NCBI RefSeq assembly: GCF_036226465.1
Contig: NZ_CP108476.1
Coordinates: 2,294,001-2,358,000, forward strand
Origin: Kitasatospora sp. NBC_01250
GTDB taxonomy: Bacteria > Actinomycetota > Actinomycetes > Streptomycetales > Streptomycetaceae
Direction: 5' to 3'
DNA: 64,000 bases
Both the position numbers and the translations under genes were made by a program. The notes below the pieces were generated by a model that was not told the DNA's origin, ran no database searches, and was given only the letters and a program-made list of their open reading frames with translations. Below are positions 16,401 to 24,011 of this stretch, in pieces. The first letter of the stretch is position 1, and every line of letters starts with the position of its first letter.

Positions 16401-19400
16401 GCGGATGGAGTTCATCAGGTGCGCGGCCGTGTAGCCGTACTGCGCGTGGTCGTTGTCCTGGAGCGTCGGGGTGCGGATGGTGCCCACACCGTAGACGTCG
16501 GTCAGATTGCCGTTGCCGTCGTAGCCATAGCTGACCTGGCGGCCGGCGGTGTCGGTCAGCGCGGTGATGTGGCCGCCGGACCAGGTGAGAGTGTAGGCGC
16601 GGCCGGCCGGGTCGGTGATGGTGGACAGGTTGCCGTTGCTGTCGTAGGACAGCTTGGTGGCGTACGGCGGGGCGGCCTTGCTGCCCGCGACGTCGGTCTC
16701 GGCGGTCAGGTGGCCGGTGGCAGTGTCGAAGGTGTAGATCTCCTTCGACTGGCGGGTGAAGATGTAGGAGGAACCGCTGCCGGTCAGCGTGGCGTCGTAG
16801 CGCGGCGCGGACGGCGCGTAGCTGCCGTTCGTGTTCACGAACGTGACCTGGGAGCCGTCCTCCTGGTGGACGGTGACGTTGCCGGTGCTCGGATCGGTCG
16901 TGGTGCTGAGGTTGTAGGAGTCCGTCCAGCCCCAGCCGAACGGGCCGTTGACGGCCAGCGAGCCGTTGGGGCCGTTCGGGTCGGCGAGCGCGGAGGCATA
17001 GCTGCGGGTGAAGTTCAGCGGAATGCCGCGGCCCGGCGTGCTCAGGTCGGTGAAGTCGTCACCGAAGTAGCCGGTGCTGGTGTCGACCGGGTCACCGGCG
17101 GTGCGACGGGCGCAACCGCACTGGATGAAGGCCGGGTTGCTGCCCTTCGGCGCGTCCTGGACGGTCGGCGGGCCGCCGATCGGCTGGCCCGGCGTGCCGC
17201 CCTGCGGGATGAACGCGATCGCGTCGTAGGCGACGTCATAGCTGGAGTAGTCGATGTTGCCGGAGCCGTAGGTGTCACTCTTGTTGGTGAGCTGGACGTT
17301 GCCGCCGCTCTGCATCGCGAAGGTGCCGATGGTGACCCACTGTTCGGAGCCCCAGTCCTGGTTCACCCGGATCTTCCACGGGGCCACGCCCCCACCGGGG
17401 TTGATCGTGTAGACGACGTTGGTGGCCGAGGCGCCGGTGGCCGGCAGGTGCAGCTTGATCTTGTAGTACTGGAGCTTGGGCAGGTTCGGCGTCCAGGTAC
17501 CGGTGTCGACCTGGCTGGGGTCGGAGCCGTCGACCGTGTGGTTGAACAGGATGTGACCGCCGAAGCCGACGCCGAGTTGGTGGGTGTCGATCGCGCCGAG
17601 CGGTGCACCGGCCGCGTTCGTCCCGTAGCTGTAGCTGAAGGTGCCGCCCTGCGTCCAGTTCGGGTTGGCGCAGCCGACCAGGTTCAGGGGTGGATAGCTC
17701 TGCGACTCCGCGACGATGATCGGCGCGCCATTGGACGTGGTGGGGACCTTCGACGGGTCCACGTTGCAGGTCGGCGGGTGCGGGTCGGACTGGGCGGGCT
17801 CGGTCGAGCCGGCTGCCCAGGTGTAGTCACTGGTGGCGCAGGTGGTGGAGCAGTCGGGGATCCAGGTGGTGGGGGTGTGCCACCAGCACTCGCGGTCCGC
17901 CAGCGTGCAGTAGCTGATGTTCGGGTTGGACTGGTTGACGTAGGTCGGGTCGCACTTGCTGTCGGCGGTGCAGAACTGGCTGATCGGCGGGATCTGCGGC
18001 CAGGACTTGCCGCCGTGGTAGGTCGGCTTGGCGAAGGCCGGGGAGTAGGCGGTGCCGGTGTAGCGCAGGATCGGGCTGCCCATCCAGCCCATGATCCGCT
18101 CCTCGTACGGCCAACTGCCCGGGTGCCGGGCGTCGTCGTACGTCGTCGACAGGTACGGGGCGCGGTTGGGCGGGTAGTCCGGGTTCATCGGGTTGTTGCC
18201 CCAGCCCAGCCCCCAGGTGCCGTCGGGCCCCGTGCAGGTCGCGCTCGGCGTGCAGTTGGTGGTGTTGCCGTGCGCGGCATCGGGCTGTATGCCCGAGTTG
18301 TACGCCCAGGCGGCCAGGTACCAGTTCTCCAGGTAGCGCGGGTCGCCGCCATTGACCAGGATGCCCATGGAGTAGAGCTTGTTCCAGGTGTTCTCCAGGT
18401 TCTGCAGGCCCGCGGCGATGTTCTCCTGGTAGTCGACCGCGATCTTCATCTGACCGTGCGCCGAGAAGATGCCGTCACCGGTGGACATGCCCGCGGTGAC
18501 CTGGCCCAGACCGTAGCCGCAGTCGGCCTTGGAGTAGTCCAGCTGCGTCACGGTGCCGCCGGCGCCGTAGTAGTCACCGATCAGCGGGTCGCCGGGGATG
18601 CCGGGCACCGAGTGCCAGGAGGCCTGGCTGAAGTTGCTCTCCTGCGCCACGATCGCCTGGTAGACCGAGCGCGGCACCGAGTCCCAGCTGTCGCCGGCCG
18701 GGTGCTGCAGCGGGATCCGCGGGAAGTCGCCGTTGGGCGCGTAGGCGGCCAGGCCCAGGTTGGCGTAGTTCGCCGGACGGGTGTACTGCGAGCCGGTCAG
18801 CAGGCCCTGCTCGGCCATCTGCACCGCCCACTCCACCTGCGCGGCCGAGGGCTGCATCACCTGACGGTTCTCCGCCAGCCGGGGGACGGAACACTTGGGC
18901 GTCGTCGTGTTCGGCCCGGTGTCGGCCGGAACGGCGGCGGGGACGGTGGCCGGAGCCGCGGCCAGCAGGCCCTCGGAGAGCGCCTTGCCCTGCGTCGTAC
19001 CACCGCCCTGCGGTGCCGCCGGCGGGGCGGCTGAGCCGCCGCCGACCGTGGTGTCCGGCAGCACCGTCGAGGGCGCGGGGGTGTTGGTGGGCTTTGCCGG
19101 CTGCACCTGGGTGTTGCTCGCGGTCGCCACCACCAGCGGCGTGGCGGCATCCGTCTGCGGACCGGCGCCGAGCACGGCACCGCCGTCCAGTGACGCGGCG
19201 GACGCGCCCAGCGGCAGGCTCTTCGCGCTCGCCGCGACCAGACCCGCCTTGGCGTCGAGCTTGTCGGTGCCCACCACCACGGCCTTGCCCGCCCGGCCCG
19301 GCAGCAGTTGCACCGAGGTGCGCGGTCCCGAGCCGACCTGGGTCACCGTGCCGCCGTGCTCCTTCAGCACCGTCGCGTTCTGGTCGTCCTGGTGGACCGT

Positions 19401-20198
19401 CACGAACCCGACGGATCCGTCGGCGAGCGGCCGCAGGTCGAAGGCCGAGCCCGACACCTGGGCCAGCTTCTGCGGCTGCCCCGTCCTGGCGCCGCTCTCC
19501 GGGATCTTCACCAGGTTCGCGCCGACCACGCCGACCGGACCGTCACTCGTCGGCACCACCGAGGTGACCTGGGCGCCGACCGTCGTGATGTGCTGCACCT
19601 TCCCGGCGGCCAGGTCGACGGTGAGGACCTGGGTGGTCTGCTCCTCGACTCCCGGGTTGGAGGTGAAGGCCGCGAGGTCACCGGTGCCACAGCCCGGCGA
19701 GTAGTACTTCAGCGCCACACCGGCGGCCACCGGCCTGACCGTGCCGCTGCGCAGGTCCACCGAGTACGCGAACGCCCCGTGGTCCCGCGCCTCGGTGGAG
19801 TTCGCCGCGGAGGTCGGCAGCACCGTGACCGCCGCGAAGTCCCCGTCACCCGAGGTGCACTGGTAGCCCGTCCAGGAATCGTCGTCGATGCCTGCGGGCT
19901 TCAGCAGCGCCACCTCGCGCCAGCTGTATCCGTTACCGCCCTTGGCCACCGCCAGGTGGTACCCGCTCGCGTCACCCCAGCCGTTGAGCAGCACGTCGTC
20001 GGAGGGGCCGAGCGGCTTGCCGCCGCCGGTGGGCAAGGAGGAGGACGACGAGCCGGGCTTGGCCGGCTGCGCCGGCTTGGTGTCCGCGGTGGCCGGCGAG
20101 ACGACGCCGGCCACCAGAGCGACGGACAGCAGGCCCGCCACTGGTAGGCCGGGCGCCGGCCAGCCGCCGGCCCGGTCGAGAAAACGAGAGAGACGCAC
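13422..20198 (-). CDS. Giant secreted RHS-repeat protein with lysozyme-like and golvesin-like domains
   Basis: A protein of about 2258 residues. A signal peptide (LLSVALVAGVVSPATA) is followed by a beta-propeller-like region (about 40-330), a Pro/Thr-rich linker, and a lysozyme-like transglycosylase segment with the catalytic-type glutamate in VAQESNFSQ near 519 and GYGLGQVTAGM near 562. A golvesin/Xly-type beta domain follows (about 850-970), then RHS/YD repeats from DPVDTSTGYF near 1040 to about 2000. The RHS core closes with GLVYLRARYYDPSTAQFITV. The last 180 residues are Gly/Ala-rich with glycine-zipper helices (IGGAAGAIGGIVSGAASG) and no enzyme motif. I chose the GTG at 20198 because it gives a normal signal peptide; a GTG at 20264 would add 22 charged residues. 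It looks like a wall-crossing toxin-delivery or surface protein, tip function unknown. Confidence 0.85.
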   Translation of the reverse strand: MRLSRFLDRAGGWPAPGLPVAGLLSVALVAGVVSPATADTKPAQPAKPGSSSSSLPTGGGKPLGPSDDVLLNGWGDASGYHLAVAKGGNGYSWREVALLKPAGIDDDSWTGYQCTSGDGDFAAVTVLPTSAANSTEARDHGAFAYSVDLRSGTVRPVAAGVALKYYSPGCGTGDLAAFTSNPGVEEQTTQVLTVDLAAGKVQHITTVGAQVTSVVPTSDGPVGVVGANLVKIPESGARTGQPQKLAQVSGSAFDLRPLADGSVGFVTVHQDDQNATVLKEHGGTVTQVGSGPRTSVQLLPGRAGKAVVVGTDKLDAKAGLVAASAKSLPLGASAASLDGGAVLGAGPQTDAATPLVVATASNTQVQPAKPTNTPAPSTVLPDTTVGGGSAAPPAAPQGGGTTQGKALSEGLLAAAPATVPAAVPADTGPNTTTPKCSVPRLAENRQVMQPSAAQVEWAVQMAEQGLLTGSQYTRPANYANLGLAAYAPNGDFPRIPLQHPAGDSWDSVPRSVYQAIVAQESNFSQASWHSVPGIPGDPLIGDYYGAGGTVTQLDYSKADCGYGLGQVTAGMSTGDGIFSAHGQMKIAVDYQENIAAGLQNLENTWNKLYSMGILVNGGDPRYLENWYLAAWAYNSGIQPDAAHGNTTNCTPSATCTGPDGTWGLGWGNNPMNPDYPPNRAPYLSTTYDDARHPGSWPYEERIMGWMGSPILRYTGTAYSPAFAKPTYHGGKSWPQIPPISQFCTADSKCDPTYVNQSNPNISYCTLADRECWWHTPTTWIPDCSTTCATSDYTWAAGSTEPAQSDPHPPTCNVDPSKVPTTSNGAPIIVAESQSYPPLNLVGCANPNWTQGGTFSYSYGTNAAGAPLGAIDTHQLGVGFGGHILFNHTVDGSDPSQVDTGTWTPNLPKLQYYKIKLHLPATGASATNVVYTINPGGGVAPWKIRVNQDWGSEQWVTIGTFAMQSGGNVQLTNKSDTYGSGNIDYSSYDVAYDAIAFIPQGGTPGQPIGGPPTVQDAPKGSNPAFIQCGCARRTAGDPVDTSTGYFGDDFTDLSTPGRGIPLNFTRSYASALADPNGPNGSLAVNGPFGWGWTDSYNLSTTTDPSTGNVTVHQEDGSQVTFVNTNGSYAPSAPRYDATLTGSGSSYIFTRQSKEIYTFDTATGHLTAETDVAGSKAAPPYATKLSYDSNGNLSTITDPAGRAYTLTWSGGHITALTDTAGRQVSYGYDGNGNLTDVYGVGTIRTPTLQDNDHAQYGYTAAHLMNSIRRPAQFGSTATPSPVVSTTYDANERVLTQTDQVGATTRFTYGPDSTTQLVAGQTLVTDPAGHKTLDTYQNGLLVTETKGYGSSAAGTWSYSYDPVSLGVIGITDPNGGLQTFTYDDHGNQTSASDPRGFTTVKAYDANDNLMSTTDPAGLQTTYTYDPTTLQLTGTTQTPTDGVTPARTSTVSHDDPAHPGDATRTTDARGNTTTTGYDAMGDVISVTDPLGNTTKNGYDTARGLLSSTVSPVGTAAGTAPGCTPPARGCTTYQYDAHGNRTSTTDPLGHTTLATYDADNNRTTSTDGNNRTTGYAYDADDRETSVTKPDHTVSHTDYNPDGTVADTVDATGAKLSYGYDGQGHRNSQTNADQQKTAYTLNTLGQVLTVTNPAGQTTTYGYNPAGQVTSISYSDGRTPAVTFGYDAGGRRTGMTDGTGSTTWSYDAFGEVLKEVNGAGASVGYGYDSNGNQTSVSYPGQTTPVAQAFDKANHLTGVTDWNNAATGFGYDADGNVTSVTYPNGDTISSTYDDTDSITGAAAAHGTTQLASLGYTRDNSGQLSGTSPTGLPDAAQSYQYSPREELNSATTGSTTTAYGYDAAGRPTSNAGTAQAFDPAGQLCWTLPGAATGSAACGTPPVGATTYTYNSQGDRTAATPITGTATSYTYNQADELTGYSGPGGTATYGYNGQGLRISKTVGGVSTAFTWDAAAAADLLSDGTTNYLYGPGGLAIEQINSTGSLWYFHDALGSTRALLDGTGVAAAGYAYDAFGNQTSHTGVAGTPLRFGGDYNDSESGLVYLRARYYDPSTAQFITVDPAIAATHSAYGYTDDSPVNITDRTGLCFPWCTALIGAVIGGAAGAIGGIVSGAASGHINWGDVAIDAGAGAVIGAAVGACGPCGATVAASAVTGAVSGAADGFVTSVGTQWHDNGGLGKVDWGLAGGEAAFNGIIGGVTGGLGGRISTTSPWGPAVTSVISNIPGLGVGGMFAGIDPPGLINQGCHQQ

Positions 20199-20676
20199 TG
20201 GGAAAGGGATCCTGACTTCTTCAGGTGCGCACCGGCGCTCCCCGCGCGCGCTCCGGCGTCGCACGGATGCTGTGAAAAATACGGGGACTGTCCTGCCGAG
20301 GGCAGCAGCGGGCAGGCGGAGGGAGCCTCACCCCTTGGCGAGGTGGGCCCTCGGGTCGACGCCTCGGCTGTCTTCGGACGAGATGGTAGTTCGTCGCCGA
20401 TGGCGCACGGTAGTGCACTTGTTGATTCGTTACCGAATCAGTTGAAGAAAAGAGAGCCAACCGGCGATTGCCATGGCAGCCCGGGGCAAAGCGGACAATC
20501 CCGCTCATTCATTCTCCTGATAAATCATCAGCCATCTTCCAAAATCCGAGATTTGACAACCCTGATTTCTATGTGATGAAAATCCATCACCTCGGTAGCA
20601 CCGCGGCGCCAGCCGCGCCCCGCGCCATCTTGATCATTTTCGGAACGAAATAACAGAGCGACCCAAAGGACCCTCC
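20199..20676. other. AT-richer divergent regulatory region
   Basis: This 478-base gap separates the RHS gene from the divergent lectin gene. Its right half (about 20370-20670) is much richer in A and T than the rest of the window, with runs such as AAAATCCGAGATTTGAC. It holds a TTGACA hexamer at 20553-20558 without a good -10 partner, a 7-bp inverted repeat at 20423-20440 and a 6-bp one (GTGATG/CATCAC) at 20573-20590. No gene is visible. The base composition suggests regulatory DNA or a recently acquired segment. Confidence 0.6.
20423..20440. promoter_or_regulatory. Inverted repeat TGATTCG-N4-CGAATCA, probable operator
   Basis: A perfect 7-bp inverted repeat with a TTAC spacer sits in the AT-rich gap between the RHS gene and the lectin gene. 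Its size and symmetry fit a dimeric repressor site. The regulator is not encoded next to it. Confidence 0.5.
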
Positions 20677-21171
20677 ATGAAGAAAATCACCAAGCGGGTC
20701 GGAACTCTCGCAGTGGCGACCGGCGTGGCGTTCGCCACCCTGCTCACAGGCGCCACCTCGGCGTTCGCCCTCCCTGGCGGCCCGAGCGAGCGCCTGTCCA
20801 CCAGCACGCCGAACTTTGGCTGCGGCGCGGCCTGGTATGCGGCCCAGACCACCCTGAAGTTCCAGTGCGACGGAAACCTGGTGCTGTACCGAAACAGCGA
20901 TGGTCACGCCATGTGGGCCACCGGCACCTACGGCACCACCAACAATCCGACCATCCTCGACTTCTCGCACAACGGCGACATCGAGATGCTCAGGACCGAG
21001 GACTGGGGAACCGGCGTCTTCTGCGACCTCGGAAGCGACAATCCTGCACCGGGCGGCACCGCGGTGATCCAGGACGACGGGAACTTCGTCATCTACAACA
21101 CCGCTGGACAGGCGACCTGGGCGACCGGCACCTACAACAACCAGCAGGGCACGGTGCACGCCTGTCAGTAA
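20677..21171 (+). CDS. Secreted bulb-type mannose-binding lectin domain protein
   Basis: A 164-residue secreted protein. A Sec signal peptide (MKKITKRVGTLAVATGVAF, cleavage near TSAFA-LP, about residue 31) is followed by a single B-lectin domain. The mannose-binding pattern Q-x-D-x-N-x-V-x-Y appears as QCDGNLVLY and again as QDDGNFVIY, each followed by ATWATGTY- or MWATGTY-type turns. Two or more cysteines probably form disulphides. Domains of this kind occur in plant lectins and in lectin-like bacteriocins such as LlpA, though those have two such domains. ATG 20677 has the ribosome-binding site AAAGGA. The gene is divergent from the RHS gene across AT-rich DNA and ends with a strong terminator. 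Role: sugar binding outside the cell; antibacterial activity is speculation. Confidence 0.85.
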   Translation: MKKITKRVGTLAVATGVAFATLLTGATSAFALPGGPSERLSTSTPNFGCGAAWYAAQTTLKFQCDGNLVLYRNSDGHAMWATGTYGTTNNPTILDFSHNGDIEMLRTEDWGTGVFCDLGSDNPAPGGTAVIQDDGNFVIYNTAGQATWATGTYNNQQGTVHACQ

Positions 21172-21267
21172 TGGCGCGCATTTCTCGCGATACCCGGGCG
21201 CTGGTGAATAGGCGTCAGCATGGGATCCATGGAAATAATGCTGCGTCAGAACTGGATGCATCCCGCC

Positions 21268-21314
21268 GAAGCCGCCGTGGGCACTGACCAGGGGTCAGTG
21301 CCCACGGCGGCTTC
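21268..21314 (+). terminator. Very strong terminator after the lectin gene
   Basis: A perfect 22-bp stem (21268-21289 with 21293-21314) around a 3-base loop, 97 bases after the lectin stop. The rest of the gap up to 21459 holds the promoter region of the next gene and no other structure I can see. Confidence 0.85.
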
Positions 21315-21459
21315 GTGGTACTCCGAGGCACGAGGCCGCCCCAGGGGCACCACGCAGCCAGGATCGAGGGGCACTGTCGGTTGACAGGGCGTCAGCGGTA
21401 GGCCACGATCCTTAGTGGAAATGGATTTCATTTCGCTCACGTGAACGGAGCCCTCCAGC

Positions 21460-21852
21460 ATGTCTCTCACCGTCTCCCCCGAACTGCTCGCCCAGGCCGA
21501 GGCCGGGGAGGTCGCCGAAGCCGACTTCGTCGCCACCGTCCGCGAGTCGCTCCCCTACGCCTACGGGATGGTCGAGCAGCTCAGCATCGAACTGGCCGCC
21601 GGCGGTGTCGCGTTCGCGGACAACCAGGTGGAGCCACCGTCGGACGCCGAGCGCGGGCAGTTGCTGCGCGCGATGGCCAGCGACTCGATCCGGGGCAGCC
21701 TGGAGCGGCACTTCGGCGTGCGGCTGGCGTTCATGAACTGCCACCGGGTGGCGGTCTTCCCGGTCGGTGCGGAGCAGGGCGCGGAGTACCGGGCGTTCGT
21801 CTCGATGCGCGCCCAGCTGCTCAACCAGACACCCGAGCTGCGCAGTTGCTGA
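21460..21852 (+). CDS. SCO5389-family conserved protein
   Basis: A 130-residue cytoplasmic protein with no signal peptide or membrane helix. The sequence MSLTVSPELLAQAEAGEVAEADFV and the block FADNQVEPPSDAERGQLLRAM, with the ending RHFGVRLAFMNCHRVAVFP, resembles what I recall as the SCO5389 family of Streptomyces, whose function is not established. It starts at the ATG at 21460 with ACGGAG upstream and ends before a strong hairpin terminator, so it is its own transcription unit. The family name is from memory and should be confirmed. Confidence 0.7.
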   Translation: MSLTVSPELLAQAEAGEVAEADFVATVRESLPYAYGMVEQLSIELAAGGVAFADNQVEPPSDAERGQLLRAMASDSIRGSLERHFGVRLAFMNCHRVAVFPVGAEQGAEYRAFVSMRAQLLNQTPELRSC

Positions 21853-21875
21853 GGCGGGGGAAGCGGTAGCGGAAA

Positions 21876-21916
21876 CGGGCCCGGCCCGAGCGAGTGACTC
21901 GCTCGGGCCGGGCCCG
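21876..21916. terminator. Convergent terminator hairpin
   Basis: A perfect 19-bp stem (21876-21894 with 21898-21916) with loop TGA, between the stops of the SCO5389-like gene and the 602-residue gene on the other strand. Confidence 0.85.
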
Positions 21917-21950
21917 CTGTTGCGCCTGGTGCTGCACTCGGTGCCGGTGG

Positions 21951-23759
21951 TCAGTCGGTGGGGCGGGCCGCGGCGACGGCTGCGCCCAGCGCCTCCTTGA
22001 TCCGGGGGCCGAGCCGGGCGAACCCGAGCTCCTTCATGGTGGCGCGCAGCAGTTCGTCGTCGGTGCGCTGGACGAAGTCGCCGTCGATCCAGCGGACCAG
22101 GGCGAGCAGCTCCTCGGCGGAGTAGGCGGTGATCGGGCGGCCGGGGGCGAGGTCGGGCTTCTTCGGCCGACGCACCCGCTTGGGGGTGGCAGCGGAGGCG
22201 GGGGCCGCCTCGGGCTCGGGCTCGGAGGCGGGGGCGGGCTCCACGGCAGCGACGGCCTCGGGGGCGGCCTCCAGAGCGGGCTCCGGCTCGGGCTCGGACT
22301 CAAAGGCGGGAGCGGGGGCGGGCTCCACGGCAGCGACGGCCTCGGGGGCGGCCTCCAGAGCGGGCTCCGGCTCGGGCTCGGGGGCCGCCTCGGGCTCGGG
22401 CTCGGACTCTGCGGCGGCCACAGGGGTGGGCTCGGGCTCGGGAGTGAGCTCCGGCTCCGGCTCGCTGGGGAGCTCCTCGGCGACCGGCTCCTCCGCAGCG
22501 GGCTCCTCGACCACCGGCTCTTCGGCGACCGGCTCCTCCGCGGCAGGCTCTTCGGCAGCCGCGTCCGCAGCCTCGGCCTCCTCGGCGTCGACCTCCTCGG
22601 CCGCTGCCTCGGTCACCGGCGCCTCGATCGCCGACTCCTCGACCGCCGGCGCCTCAACCACGGTCACCTCGGTGCGGGCGATGGTCTCGGCGGACGGCTC
22701 GGGCGACGGGGACGGGATGGCGATGTGCGGGACAACCGCCTCCGCCACCTCGGCCGCAGCCTCGACCTCGGCATCAACCTCGGCCTCGGCCTCGACATCC
22801 GCATCCGCATCCGCATCCAGCGCCGACGCAGCCTCCGCCGCGTCCTCGGCCTCCGCCTCCCCCGTGGTGCGCGCGTACGCGAGCAGCACGGCCGAGCGAT
22901 CGGCGCGGGCGGCCGTCAGCTCGGCGAGCAGGTCGTCGAGCCCGCCCTCCTCCAGCCCGGCGCGCAGGGTGCGCAGTTCGGGCAGGCGGTAGAGGGTGCC
23001 CTCGTCGGCGGCCAGCGCGTCCACCAGCGCGGCCAGCTCCTCGAACGGGAGGCCGGTCAGCTCGCGGTCGGCCAGCAGCCGGCCCAGCCCGCGCAGCGCG
23101 CCGGCCAGGGTCTCGGCGGCCTGTCCGGTGACCTCCAGAAGTTCGGCGTCGACCGGGCGGGCGGTGGTGCCGGGGGCCGGCGCGAGCGTCTGCCACTCGG
23201 TGCGCTCGGTGGCGGCGGCGACCAGCGCGGCGTGCAGCGACTCACGGCGCGGGCGGTCGGCGACCGCCAGCCGCTTGGCCTCGGCCCGCAGCTTGCGGCG
23301 TCGGCCCCAGGAGATCTTCAGCCCGCGCTCCTTGCGCCAGCTGCCGTTCGCGGTGGCTGCGGCGAGCGCGTCCAGGTCCGCCTCGTAGGCGCCCGAGCGC
23401 AGGGTGGCGGCGGTCTCCTGGACCCGGCGCAGCAGCGCGAGCAGGGTGAGCACCTCGGCGAGGGTCGTCGGCTCGCGCAGCGCGGCCTCGGCGGCAAGCC
23501 GCTCGGCCGCCTCCTGCAGGACGGCCAGGTCGCCGCCGCGCACCTCGGCCAGCACGGTGGAGGCCGCCCTGGCCTCCTCGGGGTTGGTCACGGTGCCTGC
23601 TGCGGCGTACCAGGCGTGGGTGTCGGCGGCGAGGGTGAAGCCGCCCAGCTCGGCGTACCGGAGCAGGTCCGTACGGAGGTCCGGCGCCCGGTCGGCCGCG
23701 GGACCGGCCGAGCGGTCCTGCGGCGGTACATCGGCGTTCTGCACGGGAAGTACTGTCAT
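21951..23759 (-). CDS. 602-aa protein with Glu/Ala/Pro-rich repeats between two helical end domains
   Basis: The N-terminal 300 residues are helical and include PTTLAEVLTLLALLRRVQETAATL and SWRKERGLKISWGRRRKLRAEAKRL. The middle (about 310-535) is a low-complexity run of Glu, Ala, Pro and Val with internal repeats. The C-terminal 60 residues (ITAYSAEELLALVRWIDGDF...RTDDELLRATMKELGF) resemble the tail of some large bacterial DUF4011/DUF3320-type helicases, and the N-terminal blocks recall the middle of those proteins, but no Walker or helicase motif is present. It may be a helicase-derived accessory protein. That link is from memory and weak. Start ATG 23759. It lies convergent to the SCO5389-like gene. 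Confidence 0.65.
   Translation of the reverse strand: MTVLPVQNADVPPQDRSAGPAADRAPDLRTDLLRYAELGGFTLAADTHAWYAAAGTVTNPEEARAASTVLAEVRGGDLAVLQEAAERLAAEAALREPTTLAEVLTLLALLRRVQETAATLRSGAYEADLDALAAATANGSWRKERGLKISWGRRRKLRAEAKRLAVADRPRRESLHAALVAAATERTEWQTLAPAPGTTARPVDAELLEVTGQAAETLAGALRGLGRLLADRELTGLPFEELAALVDALAADEGTLYRLPELRTLRAGLEEGGLDDLLAELTAARADRSAVLLAYARTTGEAEAEDAAEAASALDADADADVEAEAEVDAEVEAAAEVAEAVVPHIAIPSPSPEPSAETIARTEVTVVEAPAVEESAIEAPVTEAAAEEVDAEEAEAADAAAEEPAAEEPVAEEPVVEEPAAEEPVAEELPSEPEPELTPEPEPTPVAAAESEPEPEAAPEPEPEPALEAAPEAVAAVEPAPAPAFESEPEPEPALEAAPEAVAAVEPAPASEPEPEAAPASAATPKRVRRPKKPDLAPGRPITAYSAEELLALVRWIDGDFVQRTDDELLRATMKELGFARLGPRIKEALGAAVAAARPTD
22228..22381 (-). repeat. Perfect 70-bp direct repeat inside the Glu/Ala/Pro-rich gene
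   Basis: Bases 22228-22297 and 22312-22381 are identical over 70 bases with a period of 84 bases (28 codons). The repeat keeps frame and encodes the low-complexity middle of the 602-residue protein. An exact copy suggests recent duplication or gene conversion and probable length variation between strains. Confidence 0.9.
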
Positions 23760-24011
23760 TGAGAACCGTCCGGTTCGTGGCGGGGAAGGCGGGTTTTCGG
23801 GAAGACTGGGTAAAACTTCGACGGGGCGGGGCGGGACGGCGCCCGGGGCGGGTGGAGCGAGTCCCGCGCACCGGTGTCCGTGCTGGTAGGCCAGGATACG
23901 GGTGGGCGTTCGAGGCTTGCACGCACCTGACCCTGTCCGCTGCCACTGTGGCGCGCCCGGGGCCGCGGCGCCCGCCTGACACGCGCCGCACGGCGAGCCG
24001 ATGGTGCCGCG

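Noticed and set aside
13317-19034. Long open frame of 1905 codons on the plus strand opposite the RHS gene
   Set aside because: It is antisense to a gene with clear domains and has no recognisable fold. Third-position G/C bias keeps the opposite frame open.
20553-20581. TTGACA as a standard sigma-70 promoter for the lectin gene
   Set aside because: A match to the -35 consensus exists, but no acceptable -10 lies 16-18 bases downstream, so I list it only as a note on the region.
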